Below are positions 16,401 to 27,155 of a stretch of 64,000 nucleotides of DNA, in pieces. The notes under the pieces are model-generated. The model searched no databases. It was not told the DNA's origin and saw nothing but the letters and a program-made list of their open reading frames with translations. Positions within the stretch are counted from its first letter, which is position 1, and the number at the start of each line of letters is the position of its first letter. The position numbers were made by a program, and so were the translations under genes. Source of the DNA: Adlercreutzia faecimuris (GTDB taxonomy: Bacteria; Actinomycetota; Coriobacteriia; Coriobacteriales; Eggerthellaceae); NCBI RefSeq assembly GCF_022669055.1, contig NZ_JAJMLW010000002.1:124001-188000 (forward strand). Reading direction: 5' to 3'.

Positions 16401-18543
16401 CGAGGTGGAGTCCGAGCTGCAGCGCACCGCGCCGCACCGCCGCGCCCGCGGCCCCGAGGGCGCCTCCGAGCTCTTGCGCCAGCTCGGGCCCCTCACCGCC
16501 GAGGAGGTGGCGGCGCGCCTCCGCCCGCCCGCCGGCGAGGCGGCCCCGGTCGGGGCTGACGAGGCCGATCTTCCGGCGGGTGACGCCCCGGCGAGCCTCG
16601 CCGACGCCCTCGGCGCCCTGCGCGCCCTCGAGGACGCGCGCCGCGCGTTCCCCACGCTCATCGGCGGCGAGGAGCGCTGGGCGGCCGCCGACGACGCGGC
16701 GCGCCTGCGGGCGGTCGCGGGCGCCCCCGTCCCCGCCTGGGCCCTCGCCGCGACGCTGCCCGCCGCGGGCCCGCTGGACGCGGACGGCCCCGCCCCCGCC
16801 GAAGCGCCGCGCCCCCTCGACGCCCTCGTCGCCCGCTTCGCCCGCACCCACGCGCTCTTCGGCCCCGACGACGTCGCGGCCGCCCTCGGCCTGGGCCCCG
16901 CTCTCGTCGCCGAGCCCCTCGAGCGCCTCGCCTCCGAGGGGCGCCTCGTGCGCCTGGGCGGCGGCCGCTGGGCCGACGCCGGCGTGCTGCGGCGCCTGCG
17001 CGCCCGCTCGCTCTCCCGCGCGCGGGACGCCGTGCGCCCCGTGCCGGCCGCGGCCTACGCGTCGCTCCTGCTCGACCGCCAGGGCGTCCCGGCCGCCGGC
17101 CAGGCGCCCGCCCTGCGCGGCGTCGACGGCGTGGCCCAGGTGATCGCCCAGTTCGAGGGCGCCTTCCTCCCGATGGCCCTGTGGGAGTCCGAGGTGCTGC
17201 CCGCCCGGGTGCCCGACTACCGCCCCGCTATGCTCGACGAGCTCGTCGCCTCGGGCGAGGTCCTGTGGGCGGCCGAGCTCCCCGCGCAGGCGGCGCCCGC
17301 CCGCCCCGGCCGGGGCGCCTCCGCGGCGCCGGGCCCGGCGCGCATCGCGCTCTTCCCGACGGACTCGCCGCTCGCGCCCCTGGCGGCCGGCTGGGGCGAC
17401 GTCCCTGCCGAGGAGGCCGTCCCCGAGCCCGGCGCCCCCGACTCCGCCGCGCCCACCGTGGCCGGCGCCGTGCGCCGGGTGCTGGCTGCGGAGGGCCCGT
17501 GCCCGCTTGCCCGCGTCGTCGAGGGCGCCCGCCGCGCGCTGGCGCCCGAGGAGCCCTCCGAGCGCGCCGTCGCCGAGGCGCTCGCGGCGCTCGCCTGGGC
17601 AGGGGAGGCCACGGCCGACGGGCTCGCCCTGCCGCGCGCCGGCGGCCTGGCCCCCGAGCCCGCGTCCGCCGCCCGCTCGGGCGGCCAGGAGCCGCCCGCC
17701 CGCCGCCGCGCGTCGAGCCGCCGCGGCCGGGGCGGCGCCTGGGCCGCGGCCAAGGCGCAGGCCCGCTCGGCCGTCGTCGCCCGCCAGGGGGCCCGCGCGG
17801 CCCTCGACGCGGCGCTCGCGGGTCGCTGGTCGCTGCTCGCCCCGGCGCCCGGCGGCGACACCCTGCGCGCCGTGGCGCTCGCCGAGTCGGCTCTCGACCG
17901 CTACGGCGTCGTCACGCGCGACACGGCGCTCCTGGCTGGGGTGCCGGGCGGCCTGCCCTCCCTCATGCCGGTGCTGCGTCGCATGGAGGAGACGGGAGAG
18001 CTCGTGCGCGGCCCCTTCGTCGCGGGCCTGGGCCCGGCCCAGTTCGCCGAGCGCGAGACGGTGGAGGCCCTGCGCGCCCGCGCCGCCGAGCTCGCGGCCG
18101 CCCCGGCGGGCCCCGCCCCCGTCACCGTGCTCGCCGCCGACGACCCGGCCTGCCTCCTCGGCGCCGCCGTCCCCTGGCCCGACCCCGCCGCCCTGCGCGG
18201 GCCCGCCACCCCAGACGCCCCGGCCTTCCCGCGCCCGAGCCGGCGGGAGGGCGCGCTCGTGGCGCTCGCGGCCGGCGAGCCCGTCCTCTGGGCGGCCCCG
18301 CGCCTCAAGTCGCTCATCGCCTTCACGGACGACGCGGGCCTGCTCGCCGCCGCGGCCCGCGCCCTCGTCGGCGCCATGCGCGCCCGGCTCGGGCGCGAGG
18401 GCCCGGCCGCCGCGCGCCGCAAGGTGGTCGTCGAGGCGGTGAACGGCGAGCCCGTCCTCGACACGCCGCTCGCCGCCGCCCTCCAGGACGCCGGCCTCGT
18501 CCGCCTCCCCGAAGGCCTGCGCCTCTACGCCGACCCGTTCTAG
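13444..18543 (+). CDS. lhr: Lhr-type large DEAD/DEAH-box helicase
   Basis: A 1,699-residue superfamily 2 helicase. Residues 30-60 hold the Q-like motif and Walker A (APTGSGKT, 53-60); the DEVH box is at 182-185 (IVDEVHALAGD), followed by LSATVRPRDEVARFL and the second RecA domain with ATASLELGIDMG and QRVGRANHQ. The Lhr core winged helix and beta-barrel domains follow, and the very long C-terminal half matches the bacterial Lhr-CTD architecture. Lhr is a 3'-5' translocase induced by DNA damage in mycobacteria. The ATG at 13444 has GGGAGGGAGG upstream; an earlier frame opening has no ribosome-binding site. Slightly longer than usual (about 1,500-1,600) because of Ala/Pro-rich inserts. Confidence 0.92.
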   Translation: MGRSAGRRAGEAARAALPGLAGEWFAGAFEAPTPVQARAWEAIARGDDALVIAPTGSGKTLAAFLFAIDRLMGEKAAAAAAGERWARGVRVLYVSPMKALGADVEKNLRGPLDAIAGLAAASGGPAPEVRTAMRTGDTTAEERRKIVRNPPDILITTPESLYLMLTSQAREALRAVETVIVDEVHALAGDKRGAHLGISLERLDDLLPAPAQRVGLSATVRPRDEVARFLGGARPVTVVAQEEPPCLDMEVRVPVRDMTAVPALGRGAGRAPRRAPAEEAWKSDRALRAALGAGPADHPDSRLGSSSIWPHIEAAILDEVLAHRSTIVFVNSRGLAEKLTARLNELYARRLGADAPRSEPAGWWTGTGGQDAAGADAGLPGPGMRSDMGGTTGQAQGAPALVAKAHHGSVSKEKRLAVERELKAGELPCVVATASLELGIDMGSIDLVIQVAAPPSVASGLQRVGRANHQVGGRSRGLVYPRTRTEVVDAAVMAEGMRAGAIEATRLVSCPLDVLAQQTVAAVAMAPEGLAADAWFATVTRAANFSALPRAALDGVIAMLAGRYGSGDVAEFAPRILWDGEAGLMRPLPGSQRLAVTAAGTIPDRGMFPVVLPEGDARQGRRRVGELDEEMVMESRVGDVIALGTSTWRIREIGADRVMVEPAPGRAARLPFWHGDAPARPAEAGRARGAFLRAADAALRPGAGDEAPAFDDVFERRLADAGLDGHARGNLAALLAAQRAATGAVPTDRVLVVEQCADETGDWRVILHSPLGRRVHEPWALAVARRARAELGFDCQAAAADDGIVVRVPMTAEALPGADLFLFGPDEAEAVVREAVGDTALFAARFRECAARALLMTPAAPGRRAPLWQQRLRGGQLLEAARREPGFPLILEAARECLAEAFDLPALREALAALAAGTVRLAEARTAVPSPFAAPLVFGYLAEHLYEGDLPHAERRASLLSVDPALLGELLGGGSAADALDPEAVAEVESELQRTAPHRRARGPEGASELLRQLGPLTAEEVAARLRPPAGEAAPVGADEADLPAGDAPASLADALGALRALEDARRAFPTLIGGEERWAAADDAARLRAVAGAPVPAWALAATLPAAGPLDADGPAPAEAPRPLDALVARFARTHALFGPDDVAAALGLGPALVAEPLERLASEGRLVRLGGGRWADAGVLRRLRARSLSRARDAVRPVPAAAYASLLLDRQGVPAAGQAPALRGVDGVAQVIAQFEGAFLPMALWESEVLPARVPDYRPAMLDELVASGEVLWAAELPAQAAPARPGRGASAAPGPARIALFPTDSPLAPLAAGWGDVPAEEAVPEPGAPDSAAPTVAGAVRRVLAAEGPCPLARVVEGARRALAPEEPSERAVAEALAALAWAGEATADGLALPRAGGLAPEPASAARSGGQEPPARRRASSRRGRGGAWAAAKAQARSAVVARQGARAALDAALAGRWSLLAPAPGGDTLRAVALAESALDRYGVVTRDTALLAGVPGGLPSLMPVLRRMEETGELVRGPFVAGLGPAQFAERETVEALRARAAELAAAPAGPAPVTVLAADDPACLLGAAVPWPDPAALRGPATPDAPAFPRPSRREGALVALAAGEPVLWAAPRLKSLIAFTDDAGLLAAAARALVGAMRARLGREGPAAARRKVVVEAVNGEPVLDTPLAAALQDAGLVRLPEGLRLYADPF

Positions 18544-18690
18544 GGGCTACAGGACGAACTCGAGCACGAACTCCACGAGCAGGTAGCCGAGGGCCGCGTG
18601 CGGGGCTGCCGAGTTGCCGTGCCTTCCTGCGGCCTGTGGGGAGGAGGCGATTCGCTTGCGGCGGGGCGTGCCGCTCATCGGGCTTGGGAT

Positions 18691-18850
18691 GCGCCGGAAT
18701 TGCGATTTGGTGCGCTTCCGGCGGGCGCTCGGTCGTCCGCGCCGCCCATCGCGGCCGTTCGCCGGCGTGCGACCAGGGCAAAGGCCATCGTGGGGCGGGG
18801 GGAGGGGCCCTCGGCGCGCCTTCCTGCGCACCAAATCGCAATTCCGGCGC
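18691..18850. repeat. Inverted-repeat element E1
   Basis: Perfect 25-nt inverted arms (18691-18715 and 18826-18850) enclose a 110-nt G+C-rich centre. The arm contains the A+T-richer words GGAATTGCGATTTGG. The centre holds GACCAGGGCAAAGG at 18771-18784, similar to a core in E2 and E3. It lies in the 695-bp gene-free gap 18544-19238 between lhr and uvrC, 48 bp from E2. No open frame with coding character and no transposase is present. Nature unknown. Confidence 0.85.
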
Positions 18851-18898
18851 ACCGGAGGCGTCGCCGCCGGCCGCCGCGGACGGTTTTCCCGGCTTGGC

Positions 18899-19061
18899 TG
18901 GCAATCCATCGAGGTTTGGCATACGAAAAGCCCTGCATTGCGCCCGCCTGGCCGCTCTCGAGGCGCGGAAACGCGTGACTCGCGATGTGCGACCAGGCGA
19001 AACGTCGCAGCGGGGGATCGCAGGCGCCGGCGCGCCTATGCCAAACCTCGATAGATTGCCA
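18899..19061. repeat. Inverted-repeat element E2
   Basis: Inverted arms of 25 nt (18899-18923 and 19037-19061) with one mismatch enclose a 113-nt centre. The arm includes ATCGAGGTTTGGCATA. The centre has a GAAA-tetraloop mini-hairpin CGCGGAAACGCG and the core GACCAGGCGAAACG (18991-19004) inside a TGCGAC...GTCGCA stem. Same family as E1, E3 and E4 by layout and core, but with a different arm sequence. Confidence 0.85.
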
Positions 19062-19226
19062 CTCCGGTGGCGATAAGTGTCCGCGCGGGCTGCCCGAGGC
19101 GCGCTCCGGTTCCGCCGCGCCCGCCGCCACGGGCCCGGCGCCCGCCGGACGGCCCGTCCCACCCGCGGCGGTCGTGGCGAAAGCGTGGGGCGGCGCCTCC
19201 ACGGGGCGGGGCGTGTCCCCCTGCGC

Positions 19227-19232
19227 TAGAAT
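19227..19232 (+). promoter_or_regulatory. -10 box immediately before uvrC (leaderless start likely)
   Basis: TAGAAT ends 6 nt before the uvrC ATG at 19239, so transcription should begin at or next to the A of the start codon. No ribosome-binding sequence precedes the ATG. Leaderless mRNAs are common in actinobacteria. Confidence 0.6.
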
Positions 19233-19238
19233 GGCGCC

Positions 19239-21530
19239 ATGACTGACGACAGCAACGACATCAAGCACCCGCCCGTCCCCGCCGTCCGCGAGGCGGGGGA
19301 GTCCGTCGCGCTCGCGGGGGCGCGCGTGCGCGAGACCCAGGCCGAGAAGATCGCGCGCATCAAGCGCGAGCTGGCCGAGGTGCCGGCGCTGCCGGGCGTC
19401 TATCTCTGGAAGGACGCGTCGGGCCAGGTCATCTACGTGGGCAAGGCCAAGCAGCTGCGCGCGCGCATGCGCCAGTACGTCAACTTCCAGGACGAGCGCG
19501 CCAAGATCCCCCTGCTCGTCGAGCAGATCGACTCCTTCGAGTACCTGGTGGTCGACAACGAGCACGAGTCGCTCGTGCTCGAGAAGAACCTCATCAACCA
19601 GCACGCCCCCTTCTTCAACGCCGACTTCAAGGACGACAAGTCCTACCCCTTCATCGCGCTGACCAAGGGCGATGCGTTCCCCGCCATCAAGTACACCCGC
19701 GAGCGCCACCGCCCCGACACGCGCTACTTCGGCCCCTACACCGACAGCCGCGCCGCGCGCACCATGGTCGACATCGCCCGGCGCGTCGTGCCGCTGTGCG
19801 CCGCGAGCTGCGCCGACTGGCGCGCGCTCACCCGCCGCATCGAGCGCGCCGAGGAGCGCCGCGCCCGCGAGCTGCGCGCCGAGGGCGCCAGCACCGCCGA
19901 CGCCGCCCGCGCCGCGCGGGCCGACGGGGGCTGCGTGGCCGCCGCGCTCGCCGACGCCGCAGCCAAGCCCTGCTTCGACGCCCACGTGGGCTTGGGGCCG
20001 GGGGCCTGCTGCGGCCAGATCACGCCCGAGGAGTACGCGGCCCACGTGGCGCAGATCGAGCGCTTCCTGGCCGGCCACCACGGTGAGTTCGTCGACGAGC
20101 TCACGGCCGAGATGCGCGACGCCGCCGACGAGCTCGACTTCGAGCGCGCCGGGCGCCTCAAGGCCCGCATCGACACCATCAACTCGCTCGCCGACAAGCA
20201 GCACGCGGTGTCGTCGCGCAGCCTCGACGCCGACGTCGTGGGCTTCTTCCGCGAGGAGACGGTGGCTGGCGCCCATGTGCTCATGGTGCGCGAGGGCCGC
20301 ATCATCAACTCCAACGAGTTCGTCCTGAACCGCGGCACCGACGTGCCCGACCAGGACCTCCTCCACAACTTCCTCCTGCGCTACTACGACGCCACCACCT
20401 CCATCCCCCGCGAGGTGATCGTGCGCGAGCTGCCCGAGGACGCCGAGGTCATGGAGGGGTGGCTCACGTCCAAGCTGGCCAGCGCCCACGGCGCGAAGGT
20501 GCGCTTCGCCGCGCCGCGCAAGGGCGAGAAGGCCGACCTCCTGGCCATGGCCGAGAACAACGCGCGCCACACCCTCATGCGCTACAAGGTGCGCACCAAC
20601 TACGACGACAAGCGCATCAACGACGCGCTCCTCCAGCTGGAGAGCGCGCTGGCCCTCGACGCGCCGCCGATGCGCATCGAGTGCTTCGACATCTCCACCA
20701 TCCACGGCTCCTACACGGTGGCCTCGATGGTGGTCTTCACCAACGGCAAGCCGGACAAGAACCAGTACCGCCGCTTCAAGATCAAGACGCCGCTCGACGA
20801 GGCGAACGACTTCCTGTCCATGCAGGAGGTGCTCTCGCGCCGCTACGCGCCCGAGCGCATGGCCGACGAGCGCTTCGGGTCCAAGCCCGACCTCATCATC
20901 CTCGACGGCGGCAAGCCGCAGCTCTCGGCCGCGCTCGCCATGTTCGACGAGCTGGGGATCGACGACATCGCCCTGGCGGGCCTGGCCAAGCGCGACGAGG
21001 AGCTGTTCGTCCCCTGGCAGGACACAGGCCCGGTGGTGCTGCCCGGCGGCAGCGCCAGCCTGTATTTGGTCAAGCAGGTGCGCGACGAGGCGCACCGCTT
21101 CGCCATCACCTTTCACCGCGAGCTGCGCGGCAAGGGGATGACGGCGTCCATCCTCGACGAGGTGGCGGGGATGGGGCCGGTGCGCAAGAAGGCGCTGCTC
21201 AAGCACTTCAAGTCATTCAGGAACCTGAAGGAGGCCACCTTGGAGGAGGTCAAGGCGGCCCGCGTGGTGCCCGACGAGGTGGCCGAGGAGCTCGTGCGGG
21301 TGATCGCGCAGTATACTGTGCACCGCGAGGCGAGCGACGCGGCGCTCAACGCCCGCCCCGGCGACGCGTCGGCGGCCGGCGAGCTCGACGGCCCCGACGC
21401 CGCGCCCGAGCCGCCCGACGGCCCCGACGCGCCCGAGCCGCCCGACCCTGACGGCCCCGCCGCGTTCGACCCCGACGCCGCGCCCGGCCCCAAAGACCCC
21501 GATGCCCAGGAGGCGCCCCATGAGCGATGA
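19239..21530 (+). CDS. uvrC: Excinuclease ABC subunit C
   Basis: A 763-residue protein that makes the dual incision in UvrABC nucleotide excision repair. After a 45-residue extension it has the GIY-YIG nuclease (LPGVYLWKD... VIYVGKAK, about 51-75), a Cys-rich segment (PLCAASC, then PCFDAHVGLGPGACC) interrupted by a roughly 45-residue Ala/Arg insert, a UVR motif (DFERAGRLKARID), the RNase H-like endonuclease domain (ECFDISTIHG, LIILDGGKPQLSA) and the HhH end (VAGMGPVRKKALLKHF). The last 65 residues are a Pro/Asp-rich tail absent from most UvrC. Its end overlaps rapZ by 11 nt, heading the uvrC-rapZ-yvcK-whiA operon. Confidence 0.96.
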   Translation: MTDDSNDIKHPPVPAVREAGESVALAGARVRETQAEKIARIKRELAEVPALPGVYLWKDASGQVIYVGKAKQLRARMRQYVNFQDERAKIPLLVEQIDSFEYLVVDNEHESLVLEKNLINQHAPFFNADFKDDKSYPFIALTKGDAFPAIKYTRERHRPDTRYFGPYTDSRAARTMVDIARRVVPLCAASCADWRALTRRIERAEERRARELRAEGASTADAARAARADGGCVAAALADAAAKPCFDAHVGLGPGACCGQITPEEYAAHVAQIERFLAGHHGEFVDELTAEMRDAADELDFERAGRLKARIDTINSLADKQHAVSSRSLDADVVGFFREETVAGAHVLMVREGRIINSNEFVLNRGTDVPDQDLLHNFLLRYYDATTSIPREVIVRELPEDAEVMEGWLTSKLASAHGAKVRFAAPRKGEKADLLAMAENNARHTLMRYKVRTNYDDKRINDALLQLESALALDAPPMRIECFDISTIHGSYTVASMVVFTNGKPDKNQYRRFKIKTPLDEANDFLSMQEVLSRRYAPERMADERFGSKPDLIILDGGKPQLSAALAMFDELGIDDIALAGLAKRDEELFVPWQDTGPVVLPGGSASLYLVKQVRDEAHRFAITFHRELRGKGMTASILDEVAGMGPVRKKALLKHFKSFRNLKEATLEEVKAARVVPDEVAEELVRVIAQYTVHREASDAALNARPGDASAAGELDGPDAAPEPPDGPDAPEPPDPDGPAAFDPDAAPGPKDPDAQEAPHER

Positions 21531-22440
21531 GACCCAAGACCTCGCGGCCATGCCCCAGCTGGTGATCGTCACCGGCATGAGCGGCGCCGGCCGCACCGAG
21601 GCCATGCACGTGTTCGAGGACCTCGGCTACTTCTGCGTGGACAACCTGCCCTCGAGCCTCATCGGCAGCCTCGTGGACCTCGACGGCGTCATGCGCGAGG
21701 AGGGCCGCACCGCCGAGCGGCGTCTGGCGGTGGTGTGCGACGCGCGCAACCGCGACTTCTTCGGCAGCCTGAACGCGGCTCTGGCCGACCTGCGCGGGCG
21801 CGGGGTGGACTACACCGTGCTCTTCCTCGACGCCGACGACGAGAAGCTCGTCTCGCGCTACAAGTCGAGCCGCCGGCGCCACCCCATGTGCGAGGAGGGC
21901 ACCACCATCGGCCAGGGCATCCAGCGTGAGCGCCAGCTGCTCATGGAGCTGCGCGACGCGGCCGACTACGTCATCGACACCACCGACATGCTGCCCCAGA
22001 AGCTGCGCTCCACCATCCGGTCGCTGTTCGCCACGGGCAACGAGCGCAAGGGCCTGGCGGTGACGGTGTACTCCTTCGGCTTCAAGCACGGCGCGCCCCT
22101 CGACGCCGACGTGGTGATGGACGTGCGCTTCCTGCCCAACCCCTACTACGACCCCGACCTGCGCCCGCTCACCGGGCTGGACGCCCCCGTGCGCGACTTC
22201 GTCATGTTCCGCGACGAGACGACGGAGTTCCTCAAGCGCTGGAAGGGCCTGCTCGACGTCGTGATGCCCGGCTACGTGGCCGAGGGCAAGCAGCAGCTGG
22301 CCATCGCCGTGGGCTGCACGGGCGGCCAGCACCGCTCGGTGGCGCTGGCCGAGGCGACGGGCGACTACCTCAAGTCGAAGGGCTACCGCGTGAGCGTCGC
22401 CCACCGCGACCTGCGCCTGGCCGAGAAGGCGGGGAAGTGA
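21520..22440 (+). CDS. rapZ: RapZ/YvcJ-family nucleotide-binding protein
   Basis: A 306-residue P-loop protein with Walker A GMSGAGRT (about 19-26), CVDNLPSSL, a Walker B-like LFLDADDE and the conserved C-terminal VGCTGGQHRSVALAE. In Escherichia coli RapZ delivers small RNAs to RNase E; in Gram-positives the YvcJ homologue binds nucleotides, with a less clear role. ATG at 21520 chosen over one at 21502 because AGGAGG lies 6 nt upstream. It overlaps uvrC by 11 nt, and its TGA overlaps the next gene's GTG. Confidence 0.94.
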   Translation: MSDETQDLAAMPQLVIVTGMSGAGRTEAMHVFEDLGYFCVDNLPSSLIGSLVDLDGVMREEGRTAERRLAVVCDARNRDFFGSLNAALADLRGRGVDYTVLFLDADDEKLVSRYKSSRRRHPMCEEGTTIGQGIQRERQLLMELRDAADYVIDTTDMLPQKLRSTIRSLFATGNERKGLAVTVYSFGFKHGAPLDADVVMDVRFLPNPYYDPDLRPLTGLDAPVRDFVMFRDETTEFLKRWKGLLDVVMPGYVAEGKQQLAIAVGCTGGQHRSVALAEATGDYLKSKGYRVSVAHRDLRLAEKAGK

Positions 22441-23579
22441 GCCCGGTGAGGAGGCGCCAGCCCTTCCGCGTGGACCCGTCGGCCACCGCCGCCTTCTCGG
22501 CGCTGCGCGACGCGCTGCCGCAGCTCGACCGCGCGCGGCCGGCCGAGGGCGGTCTGCGCGCGGTCGTCATCGGCGGGGGCACCGGCGCGCCCATGTCCAT
22601 CCGCACCCTGCTCTCGCTCGGGGCCGAGACGAGCGCCGTGGTGGCCATGGCCGACGACGGCGGGTCCACCGGCATCCTGCGCGAGGAGGCCGACGTCACG
22701 CCGCCCGGCGACATCCGCAAGTGCATCGCCGCCTTCGCCCGCGACCCCTCCGACCCGCTCGTGCGCGTGTTCAAGTACCGCTTCGCCGTCGCCCGCGACC
22801 ACGCGCTGGGGAACCTCCTCCTGGCCGGGCTCGAGGACGCCTGCGGGTCGTTCCCCGAGGCCATCGCCATCTGTGAGCGGCTCGTGGACGCCCAGGGGCA
22901 CGTCTACCCCTCGACCCTCGACCACGTCACGCTCGAGGCGCGCACCCGCGACGGGCGCTACCTCGACGGCCAGGCCGTGGCCTGCCACTCCAAGACGGCG
23001 CTCGACTGGGTGGCCCTGCGCGGCGAGCGCGGCGTCATCGAGCCCTACGCCCCGGCGCTCGAGGCCATCCGCCAGGCCGACCTGGTGGTGCTCGGGCCCG
23101 GGTCGCTGTTCACCTCCATCATCCCCAACCTGCTAGTGCCCGGCGTGGTCGACGCCATCCGCGCCTCGCGGGGCCGCGTGCTGTTCGTGTGCTCGCTGGC
23201 CGACGTGCAGGGCGAGACGTGGGGGCTCACGGCCCGCGAGCACCTGGAGGCCCTGTTCGACCACGGCATGGCCGGGCTCGTCGACTACATGCTCGTCCAC
23301 GCCCCCGAGCCCCTGCGGGCGTCGAGCCCCGCTGACGCCCGGGCGAGCCGCGCCATCGGCGCCGACGCCGCGCCCGCCCCGCTCGAGGATCGCCAGCTCG
23401 CCGCCGGCGTGCGCCCCGTGTCCATCACCTACCAGGACCTGGTGGCCATCCAGGCGGCCGGGCCGGTCGTGCTCGCCCGTGACCTGGCCGACCCTGAGCG
23501 CCCCACCTGGCACGCCCCGGCCGCCCTGCGCGAGGCCCTCGGCGACGTCATCAAGATGACCCGCGCCCGGCGGCGCTGA
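22437..23579 (+). CDS. yvcK: YvcK-family (gluconeogenesis factor, CofD-like) protein
   Basis: A 380-residue protein with the CofD-like Rossmann fold: AVVIGGGTGAP near residue 45, ADDGGSTGILREE, PPGDIRKC, and GPGSLFTSIIPNLLVPG. YvcK/CuvA proteins bind UDP-sugars and link central carbon use to cell-wall synthesis and shape. GTG start in a GTGA overlap with the rapZ stop codon. Position between rapZ and whiA is the conserved Gram-positive order. Confidence 0.93.
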   Translation: MSPVRRRQPFRVDPSATAAFSALRDALPQLDRARPAEGGLRAVVIGGGTGAPMSIRTLLSLGAETSAVVAMADDGGSTGILREEADVTPPGDIRKCIAAFARDPSDPLVRVFKYRFAVARDHALGNLLLAGLEDACGSFPEAIAICERLVDAQGHVYPSTLDHVTLEARTRDGRYLDGQAVACHSKTALDWVALRGERGVIEPYAPALEAIRQADLVVLGPGSLFTSIIPNLLVPGVVDAIRASRGRVLFVCSLADVQGETWGLTAREHLEALFDHGMAGLVDYMLVHAPEPLRASSPADARASRAIGADAAPAPLEDRQLAAGVRPVSITYQDLVAIQAAGPVVLARDLADPERPTWHAPAALREALGDVIKMTRARRR

Positions 23580-23614
23580 GCCGGCCCGCGCGAACCCCAG
23601 AGAGCAGGTAGCCC

Positions 23615-24547
23615 ATGTCGTTCACCGCCGAGGTCAAAGACGAGCTGGCCCACGTGCCCCCGGAGTGCTCCCACTGCGAGAAGGCGACGCTGGCGGCCCT
23701 CGTGCGCATCGAGGGCACCCTGTTCGTGAGCGGGCCGGGGCACTACCGCATGGAGGTGGCCACCGACACCCCCAGCGTCGCGCGCCTGGTCATCCGCCTG
23801 CTCCACACGCTCTACCGCCTCAAGACCGAGCTCACCGTGCGCCGCAGCGTCCTGCACAAGACGCCGAACTACCTCATCGAGGTGGTGGCCCAGCCGGGCC
23901 TGGCCGACGCCCTGCGCGACATGGGGGTGCTCTCGGCCGACGGCGGGCTGGAGATGGGGGTGAGCCCCGACCTGGTGCGCAAGAAGTGCTGCGCGGCGGC
24001 CTACCTGCGTGGCGCCTTCCTCGGCAGCGGGTTCATCTCGAGCCCCAAGAGCGACTTCCACTTCGAGGTGACCGTCGAGTCCGAGCCCCTGGCCCAGGGC
24101 ATCGTCGAGGTGCTCGCGCGGGCCGGCATCGAGGCGCGCGTCATGCAGCGGCGCAGCTCGTACATGGTGTATTTGAAGAGCGGCAACGCCATCCTCGAGT
24201 TCCTCGCCTTCGCCGGCGCCCACCAGGCGGCGCTGCTCATGGAGCAGGAGCGCGTGGTCAAGAGCGTCCGCAACGACGTGAACCGCCAGATCAACGCCGA
24301 GATGGCCAACCAGAACAAGGCCGCCTCGGCCGCCGTCGACCAGATCTTCGCCATCCGCCAGGTGGTGGAGCGCCACGGCATGGAGAACCTGCCCCCCGCG
24401 CTCCAGGAGTTCATCCGCCTGCGGGTCACCTACCCGGACGCCTCCCTGAAGGAGCTCGGCGAGCGGGCCAACCCGCCGCTGTCCAAGTCCGCCGTCTACC
24501 ACCGCGTCCGCCGCATCGAGCAGCTCGCCCGCGAGGCGGCCGACTAG
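23615..24547 (+). CDS. whiA: DNA-binding regulator WhiA
   Basis: A 310-residue protein with a degenerate LAGLIDADG homing-endonuclease-like N-terminal domain (CAAAYLRGAFLGSGFIS) and a C-terminal helix-turn-helix (YPDASLKELGERANPPLSKSAVYHRVRRI). WhiA is a transcription factor for division and sporulation in Streptomyces and affects division in non-sporulating Gram-positives. Here it ends the uvrC-rapZ-yvcK-whiA operon. ATG at 23615, with GAGAGCAGG upstream. Full length. Confidence 0.96.
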   Translation: MSFTAEVKDELAHVPPECSHCEKATLAALVRIEGTLFVSGPGHYRMEVATDTPSVARLVIRLLHTLYRLKTELTVRRSVLHKTPNYLIEVVAQPGLADALRDMGVLSADGGLEMGVSPDLVRKKCCAAAYLRGAFLGSGFISSPKSDFHFEVTVESEPLAQGIVEVLARAGIEARVMQRRSSYMVYLKSGNAILEFLAFAGAHQAALLMEQERVVKSVRNDVNRQINAEMANQNKAASAAVDQIFAIRQVVERHGMENLPPALQEFIRLRVTYPDASLKELGERANPPLSKSAVYHRVRRIEQLAREAAD

Positions 24548-24703
24548 CGCCCGCGCCGGCGCCCGCCGCGCCCCGGCGCGCCGCCACCGCGCCTCCACAA
24601 CGCGCCTTGCCGCGTCCTCCCACGTCGCGTCGCGCCACGCCCCCGCGCGTGCGCCCCCTCGGGCGACGAGCGACCCATTTCTCCCCGCGCGCGGCCCGCG
24701 ATG

Positions 24704-24712
24704 TGGCACAAT
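24704..24712 (+). promoter_or_regulatory. Extended -10 promoter of gap
   Basis: TGG directly before CACAAT, about 46 bp upstream of the gap ATG; no clear -35 box, as usual for extended -10 promoters. The 210-bp gap separates the repair/regulator operon from the glycolytic genes. Confidence 0.5.
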
Positions 24713-24730
24713 AGACGGCGTTCCGCTTAG

Positions 24731-25762
<1,032 letters not shown>

Positions 25763-25779
25763 CACCGCGCGCCATCTGG

Positions 25780-25809
25780 AAAGCGGCTCCCGCCCGGGGG
25801 CCGCTTTTC
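25780..25809 (+). terminator. Rho-independent terminator after gap
   Basis: AAGCGGC and GCCGCTT (25781-25787, 25800-25806) form a stem ending in TTTTCT. It should separate gap from pgk, at least partly. Confidence 0.75.
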
Positions 25810-25877
25810 TCATAGGGGAGGGGCGCCCCTCCCGCCGGGCGCGGGTTCGCGCCCGGCCTCCCGAGAAAGGAACGAAC

Positions 25878-27065
<1,188 letters not shown>

Positions 27066-27155
27066 GGCCGCCCGTCCCGGCCCCGCCCGGCGCGGGGCGC
27101 GGGGTCGCGGCCGACGCGTCCCCATCCCACCCACCTAACGACCAAGGAGCCACCC

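Noticed and set aside
13375-16851. Very long open frames opposite lhr
   Set aside because: They mirror the codon pattern of lhr in extreme GC DNA, with Arg/Gly/Ala-rich translations, no ribosome-binding sites and no family features.
18691-19061. E1/E2 as a CRISPR array or insertion sequence
   Set aside because: There are no regularly spaced direct repeats, no transposase frame, no target duplication, and arm sequences differ between elements.
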